From: CAVTWS01 sp963738445
GTDB lineage: Bacteria; Actinomycetota; Acidimicrobiia; Acidimicrobiales; SHLQ01
Direction: 5' to 3'
NCBI GenBank assembly: GCA_963738445.1
Contig: CAVTWS010000015.1
Coordinates: 186,001-250,000, forward strand
DNA length: 64,000 nt
Made by a program: the position numbers and the translations under genes. This document shows, in pieces, positions 18,343 through 26,656 of this stretch. Within the stretch, counting starts at the first letter, position 1. Every line of letters begins with the position of its first letter. The notes beneath the pieces were generated by a model that ran no database searches, was not told the origin of the DNA, and saw only the letters and a list, made by a program, of their open reading frames with translations.

Positions 18343-18899
18343 GCACCGAGCTCTGAGAGGGTGTCGGCGAGGTCCTCGGCCGATATCTGACCGGTGTGGA
18401 ACTCGACGACCTCGTGATCGGCGCCGAACACGACCGTGACGGGCAGGGCGATGACTTCGAAGGCGGCCGCCACGACTCCTTCGGGGTCGCGCACCAAGGT
18501 GTAGGTCACGCCCGTGGAGCCGGCGAACTCGTCGGCGTCCGCGACGCGATCGGTGGTGTTAATGCCGACGAAGGTCACCGAGTCGCCCAGGGTCTGGTGC
18601 ACGGCCTCGAACTCGGGCATCTCGTCGACACACGGCGCGCAGAACGACGCCCAGAAGTTGACGACGATCGGCCCGTCGATGTCGGTCAGACGAATCGACC
18701 CGCCATCGAAGGTGTCGAGGGTCAGGTCGAGGACGGATGGATCGATGTCGGGCTCGGGCAGATCGTCGGCCGAGATGGGGTCGGCTCCGAGGTCGAGGCG
18801 GTCGCGGTCGTCGGCACCCGAGCCGGTGCAGGCTGTCGCTCCCAGGGCGCCCGTCAGCATCAGGGCGGCGGCGAGCTTCGAGCTCCGGACGGTCCACAT
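18339..18899 (-). CDS. TlpA/ResA-like thioredoxin lipoprotein
   Basis: This 186-residue protein is a membrane-anchored thiol-disulfide oxidoreductase. It has a lipoprotein signal ending GATAC (Cys24) and a thioredoxin fold with FWASFCAPC as its CxxC active site; the cis-Pro loop is in ALPVTVVFG. ResA-like proteins reduce the CxxCH cysteines before heme attachment. It is encoded just upstream of ccdA with an ATGA overlap, so the two form a reductive relay. Starting at MWTVRSSK gives a normal signal peptide; a longer start 12 codons upstream is possible. Confidence 0.92.
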   Translation of the reverse strand: MWTVRSSKLAAALMLTGALGATACTGSGADDRDRLDLGADPISADDLPEPDIDPSVLDLTLDTFDGGSIRLTDIDGPIVVNFWASFCAPCVDEMPEFEAVHQTLGDSVTFVGINTTDRVADADEFAGSTGVTYTLVRDPEGVVAAAFEVIALPVTVVFGADHEVVEFHTGQISAEDLADTLSELGA

Positions 18900-19112
18900 C
18901 GGGTTCACTTGGCAACCTCCACCCGGCCCGACCATACCGGCAATGTCGGGCCGTCCCGGTGCTGGCCGGCGCCTTCGGCGGTGCGTGACAAGGTCCGAGT
19001 CGGCGCGACGCCGGCTCCCCAGCGGACAGATCAGGGCTCGATGTCGTCACCCAGATCTGTCGTGTGCTGGAGGAGTCCGGCCGCCGTACTTCGGCCGCTC
19101 CCTCTTGTTCTG

Positions 19113-19150
19113 GGTGGGTGGCGTACGCCCCTGGGGCGACGCCACCCACC
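19113..19150 (-). terminator. Very strong hairpin downstream of whiB
   Basis: A 12-bp perfect stem (GGTGGGTGGCGT with its complement) encloses a second 6-bp stem (CGCCCC/GGGGCG), making a near-continuous palindrome of 38 bases. It lies 65 bases past the whiB stop codon. The rest of the 18900-19214 gap shows no gene, only an 8-bp inverted repeat at 19025-19061. Confidence 0.65.
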
Positions 19151-19214
19151 TAGTTCCCGGTTTGTGGTGAAGGTGGGGCTGGTGGGCGGGAGCTGGTCGG
19201 CGAGGCGGATCGGG

Positions 19215-19613
19215 TCAGCCAGCGATGCGGTGCTGGAGGTGGACGGGAATGGGGACCACCGGCAACAGGTCCTCGGGCCGGGGCCGCTTCGGTGGCCGGC
19301 CCCGGCGCCGCTTCTGGGCCAGGACGTGGCCGTTGGCGAAGAGCTGACCCCCCCAGACGCCGCACGGCTCGGCCCGTTCCAGTGCCGCCTCGAGGCAATC
19401 GGCCAGGACCGGACACTCGGCGCAGATGCGCTTCGCGGCCGCGATGTCGCCGATGTCGTCGGAGAAGAACAGGTCGGTGGGGACCTCGGCGTCGCGGCAC
19501 GCCGCGAGGGCCTCCCAGGCGCCGGCGGTGGAGGCACGCGTGGCATCGGACCGGGTCCGTTCGGGGATCTCGCTCAGGCTTGGTGTGGTGATCTCGATGA
19601 TGACGGCGGACAT
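19215..19613 (-). CDS. WhiB-family iron-sulfur transcription regulator
   Basis: WhiB proteins are actinobacterial regulators with a 4Fe-4S cluster that bind the housekeeping sigma factor and respond to redox signals or NO. The 132-residue protein has the four cluster cysteines Cys39, Cys64, Cys67 and Cys73 (CAECPVLADC), the turn GVWGG at 85-89 and a basic C-terminus with RRRGRPPKRPRP, an AT-hook-like DNA-binding motif. The ATG is preceded by AGGAG. Start choice fits the family. It is transcribed alone, between two hairpins. Which of the WhiB subgroups it belongs to is not clear to me. Confidence 0.92.
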   Translation of the reverse strand: MSAVIIEITTPSLSEIPERTRSDATRASTAGAWEALAACRDAEVPTDLFFSDDIGDIAAAKRICAECPVLADCLEAALERAEPCGVWGGQLFANGHVLAQKRRRGRPPKRPRPEDLLPVVPIPVHLQHRIAG

Positions 19614-19682
19614 GTCCGCATCTCCTGGGTGTGTGATGTGTGCGTGCGGTTGGTGGTCGGTTGCGAGTCGGAAAAACCAGAA

Positions 19683-19710
19683 GGGCCGCCGGAATGCTTT
19701 CCGGCGGCCC
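19683..19710 (-). terminator. Rho-independent terminator upstream of whiB
   Basis: A perfect 12-bp stem (GGGCCGCCGGAA with its complement) with a 4-base loop is followed on the minus strand by TTCTGGTTTTT. It sits 25 bases past the stop codon of the small gene at 19735-19974 and separates that gene from whiB. Confidence 0.8.
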
Positions 19711-19734
19711 AGGGGGAGACTTCGTGAGTCTCGG

Positions 19735-19974
19735 TTACGTCTGTGGAGACGCTCCCCTGGGCCGGTGGCAGGTGGTGGCGGCATGCATCGGCTTGGTGGC
19801 GGGCCAGTTGGCGTTGCCGATGCCGACGTAGCCCATGCCGACGTCACCGTTGCCGGTCACCGTGCGGCTGGTGCGACCGTTGCCGGTCACCGTGTGGAAG
19901 CGACGGAGCGCGACCACAGCGGCGGCGGCGAGGGTGGTGAAGCCCGCCTTGCGCTGCTCGATCGTCTGCTTCAT
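19735..19974 (-). CDS. Small 79-residue protein with VTGNG repeats, unknown
   Basis: I do not recognise this protein. It starts at an ATG preceded by GGGAG and begins MKQTIEQRKAGFTT, then a short Ala/Val-rich stretch (LAAAAVVALRRF) and a Gly/Asn/Thr-rich part in which VTGNG occurs twice, followed by GMGYVGIGN. The two VTGNG units are encoded by a direct DNA repeat (GACCGTTGCCGGTCACCGTG-like, on the plus strand). A canonical terminator directly after the stop supports a real transcript. The N-terminus is weak as a signal peptide because of RR in the middle. It could be a small peptide precursor or a chance frame. Confidence 0.45.
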   Translation of the reverse strand: MKQTIEQRKAGFTTLAAAAVVALRRFHTVTGNGRTSRTVTGNGDVGMGYVGIGNANWPATKPMHAATTCHRPRGASPQT

Positions 19975-20127
19975 CAGGTCGCTCCCTGTCGGGGGTTGTT
20001 CGAGGGTCTGGTGGAGTGCGCGACCGGTGAGGGCCGTGCGGAAGAAGTGCACCACGATACCGGCGGACTCGTCAACCGATTTATTGCGTTCGTCCCCAGC
20101 GGTCGGGATCGGCTGCCCCGGGACGAC

Positions 20128-21282
20128 TCAGCCGGTGACGGTGTAGGTACGGAGACCGTCGCGTTCGCCCACGGTGGCTTGGCCCAGCAGCCGCAGGTGC
20201 TCCAGGTGGGCGTAGGTCTCGCTTTCGGCCATGTGGCCCCACGAGCGCTCGCGGAACAAGCGCTGCATGTAGTCGTTGACGGTGCCGTCGCCGATGTCGA
20301 CGGAGGCGTGTCGCAAGATGTCGAGCCGTTCGAGGTGGTGTTGGCAGATGTGGTCGGCCCGTTCACCGAGCTCGCGGAACGGGTGCCCATGGGCGGGCAG
20401 CACCAGTCGAGTGGGGAACTCGTGCATGCGGGCCAAGGAGGTGAAGAACGCGGCCAACGGGTCGGGGTGGCCGCTGATGCCGCCGATGTGGGGCGTGATG
20501 GTCGGCAGCACGTGGTCGCCCGACAGCATCAGCTGCTCGACGGGGTCGTAGAGGCACAGGTGGTCTTCGGTGTGGCCGGGGGTGTGGACGGCGATCCACT
20601 CACGGCCGGCCAACTCGACGACCTCGGCGTCCTCGACGCGGATGGTCGGGTCCGGCAGGTCGAAGCGGGAGAAGCTCACCGAACCGTTGCGTACCCAGTT
20701 GCGCAACGAATCGTCGGGCGGGGTGATGTAGCCGCCCCACGGGGTCGGGCGCCGGAAGCGTTCACGCAGCCGTTCGAGATCCTCGTCGGTGTTGAGCTCC
20801 AGCGAGCTCATGTCGATGGACTCCCCGATCTCCCGCATCGGCATGGTGCGACGGAAGCTGCGGTGCGTCAGCAGGTCTGTGTCGTTCTCCTCGCGGAGGC
20901 GGTGCACGCCACCGAAGTGATCGACGTGGGAGTGGGTGGCGATCGTGGTGTGGATCCGCCGGGCCGGTATGCCGATCTCGGCGAGGCGCTGCTGGAGGGC
21001 CGCCCACGACTCGTCGTCGGGGAGTCCGGGGTCGACGAGGGCCGCGCCGCGGCTGTCCTCGAGCACGTAGCAGTTGACGTGGCCGAGGCCCTGGAGGTTG
21101 ACGGGGAGCTGGATCCGCAGGACGTTGGGCGCCAGCTCTTCGATCTGGGTGCCGGCCGGCTCCTGCTCCTGCTTGCTGTAGGTGGGTGCGCTCGGGGCCG
21201 GGTGGGGAGTCGACGGGTCGGGACTCGACGGCTCGGCGCTCACCTCGGGCACGCTACCGGGCACCCCCGGCTGGCGTGACAT
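20128..21282 (-). CDS. Metallo-beta-lactamase-fold hydrolase
   Basis: This 384-residue protein has the dinuclear-metal motif His117-x-His119-x-Asp121-His122 (THSHVDHFGG), a further His in HTPGHTEDHL and the Asp in LSGDHVLP. About 45 poorly conserved residues rich in Pro/Ser precede the domain. A C-terminal helical part (about 300-384, with YAHLEHLRLLG) resembles the winged-helix tail seen in LACTB2-like and related thioesterase/hydrolase proteins. The substrate is unknown; a thioester, lactone or RNA is possible. The first 29 bases overlap the 3' end of orn on the same strand, so the two are probably co-transcribed. Confidence 0.85.
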   Translation of the reverse strand: MSRQPGVPGSVPEVSAEPSSPDPSTPHPAPSAPTYSKQEQEPAGTQIEELAPNVLRIQLPVNLQGLGHVNCYVLEDSRGAALVDPGLPDDESWAALQQRLAEIGIPARRIHTTIATHSHVDHFGGVHRLREENDTDLLTHRSFRRTMPMREIGESIDMSSLELNTDEDLERLRERFRRPTPWGGYITPPDDSLRNWVRNGSVSFSRFDLPDPTIRVEDAEVVELAGREWIAVHTPGHTEDHLCLYDPVEQLMLSGDHVLPTITPHIGGISGHPDPLAAFFTSLARMHEFPTRLVLPAHGHPFRELGERADHICQHHLERLDILRHASVDIGDGTVNDYMQRLFRERSWGHMAESETYAHLEHLRLLGQATVGERDGLRTYTVTG

Positions 21283-21826
21283 CTGCGGCCGCGGGGGCCT
21301 GGAAGACCGTGGATCGGTAGTGACGAAGCTCCTCGACGCTCTCGCGGATGTCGTCGAGCGCCCGGTGCCCGAGGGCCTTCTTCGGTGCGTTGGTGAGGGC
21401 TCCGGGGTTCCAGCGGCGGGCGAGCTCCTTGATGGTGGAGACGTCGACGGAGCGGTAGTGGAGGTGGTTCTCGATGTCGGGGAGGTACCGGGCCAGGAAT
21501 CGTCGGTCCGTGCCGATCGAGTTGCCGCACAACGGGACGGTTCGGGGCTCGGGCACGTGCGCCTGGATGAACTCCAACGTCACGAGGCCGGCGTGTTCGA
21601 GCGAGATCGTCGACGCCTGGATGAGCGGCAGGAGGCCGCTGCGGGTGTGCATCTCCCGGACGATGGGCTCCATGGCGTCGAGCGGTTCCTGCGGACACGC
21701 CAGCACCAGATCGGGTCCGACGGCGGTGACCTCGAGGTTGTCGTCGGTGATCAGGGTGGCGATCTCGACGATGTGGTCCCGGTCGGGGTCGAGTCCCGTC
21801 ATCTCCAGGTCCATCCACACCAGCAT
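21254..21826 (-). CDS. orn: Oligoribonuclease
   Basis: Orn is a DEDDh 3'-5' exonuclease that removes RNA dinucleotides, including pGpG from c-di-GMP breakdown. The 190-residue protein has the exo motifs WMDLEMTGLD (I), GNSIGTDRRFLARYLP (II) and HRALDDIRESVEELRHYR (III). The ATG giving MLVWMDLEMTG is the family start. The presence of orn and of an RsiG-like c-di-GMP-binding protein in the same window is consistent with c-di-GMP turnover in this organism, though orn is near-universal here. Confidence 0.95.
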   Translation of the reverse strand: MLVWMDLEMTGLDPDRDHIVEIATLITDDNLEVTAVGPDLVLACPQEPLDAMEPIVREMHTRSGLLPLIQASTISLEHAGLVTLEFIQAHVPEPRTVPLCGNSIGTDRRFLARYLPDIENHLHYRSVDVSTIKELARRWNPGALTNAPKKALGHRALDDIRESVEELRHYRSTVFQAPAAADVTPAGGAR

Positions 21827-21901
21827 GGAGGGGCAGGTTAACTGTGCCGGCCGTCGATGCGGTCGGGGGAGCCGGCGGCGACCTCCGTGTAGCGTCTCGT
21901 C

Positions 21902-22339
21902 GTGCTGGAACTGCCTGTGACCCGACTCGATCCCGAGCTCCCTCTGCCGCGGTACGCCCGTGAGGGTGATGCCGGGGTCGATCTCCTCGCCGCCGAGGAA
22001 GTGACGTTGGCGCCCTCCGGTGGGCGGGCGTTGGTGCCCACCGGGTTGGCGGTGGCCATCCCCGCGGGGTACGCGGGATTCGTGCAGCCTCGCAGTGGGT
22101 TGGCGTTCAACCACGGCGTCACGTGTCTGAACACCCCGGGCCTGATCGATTCCGGTTACCGCGGTGAGCTCAAGGTGCTCCTCGTCAACACGGACCCGTC
22201 GGAACCGTTCCTCGTGACCCGCGGGGAACGCATCGCCCAGCTCGTGATCCAGCGGGTCGAATCCGTGTCCTTCGTCGAGGTCGACGAGCTGCCGGCCAGC
22301 GAGCGCGGCGCCGGGGGCTTCGGCTCGACCGGTCGCTGA
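21902..22339 (+). CDS. dut: Deoxyuridine 5'-triphosphate nucleotidohydrolase
   Basis: dUTPase hydrolyses dUTP to dUMP, keeping uracil out of DNA and supplying dTMP synthesis. The 145-residue trimeric-type enzyme shows all five motifs, including GDAGVDLLA, QPRSGLAF, GLIDSGYRGEL, RIAQLVIQ and the C-terminal RGAGGFGSTGR that closes over the nucleotide. It starts at an ATG (CTGGAACTG follows). It is divergent from orn. Confidence 0.96.
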   Translation: MLELPVTRLDPELPLPRYAREGDAGVDLLAAEEVTLAPSGGRALVPTGLAVAIPAGYAGFVQPRSGLAFNHGVTCLNTPGLIDSGYRGELKVLLVNTDPSEPFLVTRGERIAQLVIQRVESVSFVEVDELPASERGAGGFGSTGR

Positions 22340-22359
22340 GCTCACCCGACGGGACCGGC

Positions 22360-22971
22360 ATGGCGCTCTTCGTCGACGAGGCGCGATGGCGGTGGCGTGA
22401 CCTTCGATGGGCGCATCTGATCAGCGATCGGTCGACCGATGAGCTGCATCCCGTCGCCCACGAGGTCGGTCTCCGACGGATGGGCTTCCAGGGGGATCAC
22501 TACGACGTGCCCGAGCCGTTGGTCCCGGCGCTGGTGGCCCTGGGGGTCGACCAGATACCGAGCCGACAGCTGGTGGTGGCGCTCCGGTCCTCCGGGCTCC
22601 GGCGGTCGCCGGGGTCGCGCGTCGGCCATTGGGAGCTGTTGGGCGAGCACGGCCCGTCACCGGATCTCCTGGACCGGGCGACGGTGTCGTTGCGCGGCGC
22701 CCGCACCCAGGTCGAGGCGGCGGACGCGGTTGCGGGCGCGTTGTGGCAGGCGCCGATCGAACTGCTCGGCACCACGGTGTCGGTCCTGCACCGCACGGTC
22801 GGGGTCGTTGCCGTCATCGAGCCCGCGGGCGATGAACGTGCGTGGACGCACGTCGCCACCCACTTCGAGGCGGCGATGGCTCGCACTGACTCCGGAGCCG
22901 AACAGCCGATCGTCGTCGTCCATCGGCGACCGGGGTCCCGGCTGATCGAGGTCATCGGCGCCGAACCCTGA
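22360..22971 (+). CDS. DUF4031 domain protein
   Basis: The N-terminal 85 residues match DUF4031, with WRDLRWAHLISDRSTDELH, a short hydrophobic linker and MGFQGDHYDVPE. In other bacteria this domain stands alone and its function is unknown; the spacing of His and Asp suggests a metal or nucleotide site. The remaining 120 residues are of mixed alpha/beta character and I do not recognise them. It follows dut by 20 bases in the same direction and could be co-transcribed. Confidence 0.75.
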   Translation: MALFVDEARWRWRDLRWAHLISDRSTDELHPVAHEVGLRRMGFQGDHYDVPEPLVPALVALGVDQIPSRQLVVALRSSGLRRSPGSRVGHWELLGEHGPSPDLLDRATVSLRGARTQVEAADAVAGALWQAPIELLGTTVSVLHRTVGVVAVIEPAGDERAWTHVATHFEAAMARTDSGAEQPIVVVHRRPGSRLIEVIGAEP

Positions 22972-23002
22972 TCCCCCGATCGGCGCTGCCGATGGGGAGG
23001 GG

Positions 23003-23512
23003 ATGACGACCGGCGCTGATCGAGCGGATCTGCTCGATGGGTTGATCGCCGCGCATGCGAGCGCGGTGTACCGGTTCGCGCTGTCGATCGTGCGTGATCC
23101 GGCCCTGGCGGACGATGTCGTGCAGGAGACGATGATCAAGGCGTGGCGTTCCGCGCCGCTCGACGACGATGGGTCGGTCCCTCGCGCCTGGCTGTTCCGG
23201 GTAGCCCGCAACACGGCGATCTCGATGTTGCGCAGCCGGCGTGATCTCGTGGTGGGTCCCGAAGCACTTCCCGAGGGGTCGAGCGGGCCGGGCGTGTCTC
23301 GCACGGTCGAGGGCCGGGCGGCGCTGGCCGGCCTCTGGGATGCGCTGAACGTCCTCAACGACGACGACCGGGCGCTCATCGTGCTCCGGGAGCTCGACGG
23401 CATGTCCTACGAGGAGATGGCCGAGTTGCTCGGCATGCCGTTGTCGAGCGTGAAGACCCGCCTGTTCCGGGCCCGACGTGTCCTGGCCAAGTCGATGGAG
23501 GAGTGGCGATGA
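23003..23512 (+). CDS. ECF-type RNA polymerase sigma factor
   Basis: This 169-residue protein has sigma-70 region 2 (about 15-80, with YRFALSIVRDPALADDVVQE and a WLFRVARN segment) and region 4 (about 110-165, with YEEMAELLGMPLSSVKTRLFRARRVL). The acidic linker between them is typical of ECF factors. It forms a tight operon with an anti-sigma factor and an MscS-like channel gene through ATGA overlaps, so expression of the channel may depend on this sigma factor and the stress it answers. Confidence 0.93.
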   Translation: MTTGADRADLLDGLIAAHASAVYRFALSIVRDPALADDVVQETMIKAWRSAPLDDDGSVPRAWLFRVARNTAISMLRSRRDLVVGPEALPEGSSGPGVSRTVEGRAALAGLWDALNVLNDDDRALIVLRELDGMSYEEMAELLGMPLSSVKTRLFRARRVLAKSMEEWR

Positions 23513-23832
23513 GCCGAGGTCGACATCCCTCACGCGAGCATCTGCTCGATTGGCTCGAGTCAGGCGCGCCTGACCGGGTGACCCGCCACGTGCACGACTG
23601 TGAGTCGTGCATGGCCCAGCTCGACGATCTGAGCGAGCTCGAACCGGCGGTGGTGGCCCGCCTGGGCACGACGCTGGCGGCGCCCGACGAGGTCTCGGCT
23701 CGGACGGCACGTGCCGTGGATCGCCGGCTCCGCGATCGCGGCGCGCTCTCCGTGTTCGCCGACCTGTTCACCGTAGGCGGGGAGTGGGCCCGCATCGTCC
23801 TGAATGACGATCCCGAGGAGGAAGCTCGATGA
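23509..23832 (+). CDS. Zinc-binding anti-sigma factor
   Basis: The 107-residue product starts MSRGRHPSREHLLDW and contains the ZAS motif His-x3-Cys-x2-Cys in RHVHDCESC. Proteins of this type bind the partner ECF sigma and often release it on thiol oxidation. No membrane helix is evident, so it is probably cytoplasmic. The ATG overlaps the sigma stop codon (ATGA); an ATG two codons earlier is also possible. Its own stop overlaps the next gene's start in the same way. Confidence 0.85.
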   Translation: MSRGRHPSREHLLDWLESGAPDRVTRHVHDCESCMAQLDDLSELEPAVVARLGTTLAAPDEVSARTARAVDRRLRDRGALSVFADLFTVGGEWARIVLNDDPEEEAR

Positions 23833-24638
23833 TCGAACCGTGGATACTCGCCGTTGGTGGCGTGATCACTGGTGTGCTGTCCGGTGTGGTGGGCGCCGCG
23901 TTGGTGCGCCGCATCGTCACGTCGGGCCGGGAGGAGGTGCCGGAGATGGCCGACGCGGCCCGTGCCGCCGCGTTGTTCGTCTTTGCCTTCTTTGCCGTGG
24001 TGGGTCTGGTGGTCGCCCTCGGCGCGGCGAGCCCGGACCGGCTGGAGACTGTCCCTGAGCGATTGCTCGTGTACTCGCCCCGCATCCTCGCTGCCGGCCT
24101 GATCGTGATCATCGGCCGGGCCACGGCGCTGGCGCTGGCCGGGATCGCCGGGCGAGCACTGCTCGGTTCGTCGGATCGTTCCCGCGGGCAGGCCATCACG
24201 CTGGTGCGGTACGTGGTCACGGGATCGTCGCTCGTGCTGGCCATGAGCCAGCTCCAGCTCGACACCACGATCCTGATGGTGTTCACCAGTTCGGTGCTGT
24301 TCGCCCTCGCTGGAACGTTCGTCCTTCTGGTCGGACTCGGCGGGCGCTCGATGAGCGGCGAGTTGGCCACCGGGCGGTACCTCCATCGGCTCCTCCGTCC
24401 CGGCGAACGCATCCAGTTCGGCGATGTCCGTGGTCGGGTCCGGGCGCTCCACCCCGCCTCGGTCGAGGTGGTCTGCGACGACGAATCGATCGTGCACATC
24501 CCCAACTCGGTGGCGTTCGCGTCGGCCCCCCGGGTGTTGCCGGGCGGTTCGTCGGAGCCGGTGGACCGGGGATCGTGGCTGGGGCGTATGGCCCGCCACC
24601 GTGAGCCGAGTGAACCAATCGAGGAAAACCTTTCCTGA
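23829..24638 (+). CDS. MscS-like mechanosensitive channel-type membrane protein
   Basis: This 269-residue protein has about four or five membrane helices: residues 5-27, 42-65, 85-105, 120-140 and 145-170. It resembles the conserved TM-helix proteins of the MscS group (CmpX-like), with the segment RLLRPGERIQFGDVRGRV and HIPNSVAFAS matching the beta domain just after the pore helix. The domain is short, lacking the large C-terminal cage of MscS. It is the last gene of the sigma/anti-sigma operon. A role in osmotic or envelope stress is inferred from family and context. Confidence 0.8.
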   Translation: MIEPWILAVGGVITGVLSGVVGAALVRRIVTSGREEVPEMADAARAAALFVFAFFAVVGLVVALGAASPDRLETVPERLLVYSPRILAAGLIVIIGRATALALAGIAGRALLGSSDRSRGQAITLVRYVVTGSSLVLAMSQLQLDTTILMVFTSSVLFALAGTFVLLVGLGGRSMSGELATGRYLHRLLRPGERIQFGDVRGRVRALHPASVEVVCDDESIVHIPNSVAFASAPRVLPGGSSEPVDRGSWLGRMARHREPSEPIEENLS

Positions 24639-24733
24639 TCGCGCGACTTTCGTCGTTCCGGGGCGTTGTACGTTCAGCCTCACGGATCGCCGCACGTCGA
24701 TCCTGGGTCATCGGAGTGGACTCCCGATCTTTG

Positions 24734-24759
24734 AACAGCGGCCCTTCGGGGCCGTTGTT
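24734..24759 (+). terminator. Hairpin after the sigma/anti-sigma/MscS operon
   Basis: AACAGCGGCCC and GGGCCGTTGTT pair with one mismatch around the stable loop TTCG. It lies about 95 bases after the MscS-like gene and 50 before the following lipoprotein gene, so it should end the upstream operon. Confidence 0.7.
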
Positions 24760-24811
24760 CGCGTTTCGGGCTCTCCCGCCGTCCGGAGAGGGGAGGGCTA
24801 GGCTGCGCGTC

Positions 24812-25378
24812 GTGCGTCTGAGCTGGAGCCTGACCCGGGGTCGATCCCCGTGGTTCCCGTGCGTCGTGGTGGTGGCGACCGTCGTCTCGGTCCTGATCTC
24901 GGGTTGCGGTGGCGACGACGATGATGACGTTGCGGGCCCCGAGAGCACCGTGACGGTGTCGTCCGGGGACGGCACGGTTGCGGCCGGGAGCGCAATCGCT
25001 TCAGGCTCGTCCACCGCGGTGGTCGAGATCGGCGAGCTCCGTTACGACTTCGACGTGATCTGTTATGAGGCGGGAGCCGGCGAGCTGATCGCGGCGGGCA
25101 TGGGGATCACGGCCGACGGGGCGGCGGTGGAGCTGCTGGTCGAGGCATCGGTGAGCCAGCCCTACATCGGTCTCCATGTCCAACCGGGTGGGCCGATCAT
25201 CGAATCGGCGCTCGACCAACCGTTGAACCTGGTGGTGCAGGACGATCACATCCGGGGCGGCGCCATCTTCTTCATCCAGAATGTCGATCTGGCCACCGGG
25301 GTCGGCACCGATGCCGGGGTCGGCGATGTGGACGTCACCTGCACGAGCTACGAGCGCGGCGCTCCGGCGGGCTACTGA
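24812..25378 (+). CDS. Putative lipoprotein
   Basis: The 188-residue protein has a lipoprotein signal with a positively charged start, a long hydrophobic stretch and a lipobox ending LISGC (Cys32), followed by an acidic GGDDDDDV linker. The mature domain of about 140 residues is beta-rich and contains two cysteines (DFDVICYEA and DVTCTSYE) that could form a disulfide; the pattern is loosely like the LpqH-type small antigens, but I am not sure of that. The GTG giving MRLSWSLTRG fits the signal peptide best. It ends three bases before the nagZ start. Confidence 0.7.
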   Translation: MRLSWSLTRGRSPWFPCVVVVATVVSVLISGCGGDDDDDVAGPESTVTVSSGDGTVAAGSAIASGSSTAVVEIGELRYDFDVICYEAGAGELIAAGMGITADGAAVELLVEASVSQPYIGLHVQPGGPIIESALDQPLNLVVQDDHIRGGAIFFIQNVDLATGVGTDAGVGDVDVTCTSYERGAPAGY

Positions 25379-25381
25379 CCG

Positions 25382-26656
25382 GTGACCTACGCCGCTTCAC
25401 GGACCATCGCTCTCCTGTTGCTGGTCGCCTCGCTCGCCGGCGCGTGCGGCAACCCGAGTCGGCCGTCGTTGACGGCCGAGGGTGGCTCACCGCCGGACCT
25501 TGTGAGCTCGAACACCGTTGGCGGTAGCGCCACCACCGACGCGGCTGCTGCGAGCACGACGACCACGGCCACCGGCGTCGATCCGACGACCGCACCACCC
25601 TCGCCGGCGGCCTGCCTGCGTGAGCGGGTTCCGCTGCGCGGCCGGTTGGCGCAACTGCTGTTCCCGCTCGTCTCCATGGCGCAACTGTCGACGGCCGCCC
25701 AGGCGACGGCCGACGGTGAGATTGCGGGGATCGTCCTGCTGGGCAACGGCCCGGCCGATCTGGCCCAGCAGCTGGCCGGGTTGCAGGGGACCGCACCTCT
25801 GGGCCTGCTCATCGCGGTCGACGAGGAAGGCGGCCGGGTGCAGCGCCTCCGGGACCTGGTGGGGTCGGTCCCCTCGGCCCGAACCCTGGTCGAAACCGGC
25901 GACGCCGTGGCGGCGCGGGCGGTCGCGGAGCAACTCGGTCGGGATCTCGCCGCGCTCGGTATCACGATCGACCTGTCGCCGGTGCTCGACGTGGGCGGGG
26001 GGCCGGGAATCGGCGATCGCTCCTACTCCGATGATCCGGCGGTGGTCACGGAGTTCGGCCTGGCCGTGCTCGACGGCCTCGTCGCCGGCGGCGTGCGGCC
26101 GGTCGTCAAACACTTCCCTGGGCACGGTCGGGCCAGCGGGGACACCCACCAGGGACTCGCGATCACCCCTGCGATCGACGAGATCCGGGCCACCGATCTG
26201 CCCCCGTTCCAGGCCGCCATCGCCGATGGTCGGGCGGCGGTCATGGTGGGGCACATGGCCGTGCCGGGCCTGACGTACGCGCCGGGTTTCACCGAGCCGG
26301 TGCCGGCTTCCCTCTCGCCGGAGGCGGTGACCGGGCTCCTCCGCGACGAGCTCGGTTTCGACGGGTTGGTCATGACCGACGATCTGGGCATGGGCGCGGT
26401 CGATCAGCGATTCGGCGTCATCGAGGCGGTCGAGCGGGCGATCGCCGCGGGCGTGGACCTGGCCATGATCCCTCGCCCCGCTGATGCGGCACCGGTGCTC
26501 GACGCGCTCGAGGCCGCGGTGGCGGAGGGCCGTCTGACCGAGGAGCGCATCGACGAATCGGTGCTCCGGGTCCTCGAGGCCAAAGGGGTGGACCCGTGCG
26601 CGGTGCTGTTGCTGCCGCCCGGTCCGGCCGGGGTGCCCAACGAGGTGATCGAATGA
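25382..26656 (+). CDS. nagZ: Beta-N-acetylhexosaminidase, family 3 (NagZ-like), lipoprotein
   Basis: NagZ-type enzymes cleave beta-N-acetylglucosamine from muropeptides during cell-wall recycling. The 424-residue protein has a lipoprotein signal ending LAGAC (Cys22), a Thr/Ala-rich linker (about 35-75) and a GH3 barrel. The barrel shows KHFPGHGRASGDTH, which holds the His/Asp acid-base pair typical of NagZ, and the nucleophilic Asp in VMTDDLGMGA. Location is therefore the outer face of the membrane. It starts with GTG and overlaps the MFS gene by four bases. Confidence 0.9.
   Translation: MTYAASRTIALLLLVASLAGACGNPSRPSLTAEGGSPPDLVSSNTVGGSATTDAAAASTTTTATGVDPTTAPPSPAACLRERVPLRGRLAQLLFPLVSMAQLSTAAQATADGEIAGIVLLGNGPADLAQQLAGLQGTAPLGLLIAVDEEGGRVQRLRDLVGSVPSARTLVETGDAVAARAVAEQLGRDLAALGITIDLSPVLDVGGGPGIGDRSYSDDPAVVTEFGLAVLDGLVAGGVRPVVKHFPGHGRASGDTHQGLAITPAIDEIRATDLPPFQAAIADGRAAVMVGHMAVPGLTYAPGFTEPVPASLSPEAVTGLLRDELGFDGLVMTDDLGMGAVDQRFGVIEAVERAIAAGVDLAMIPRPADAAPVLDALEAAVAEGRLTEERIDESVLRVLEAKGVDPCAVLLLPPGPAGVPNEVIE

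Noticed and set aside
19840..19900. Short direct repeats that might suggest a CRISPR-like array
   Set aside because: There are only two copies, they encode the VTGNG repeats of a small frame and there is no regular spacer structure.
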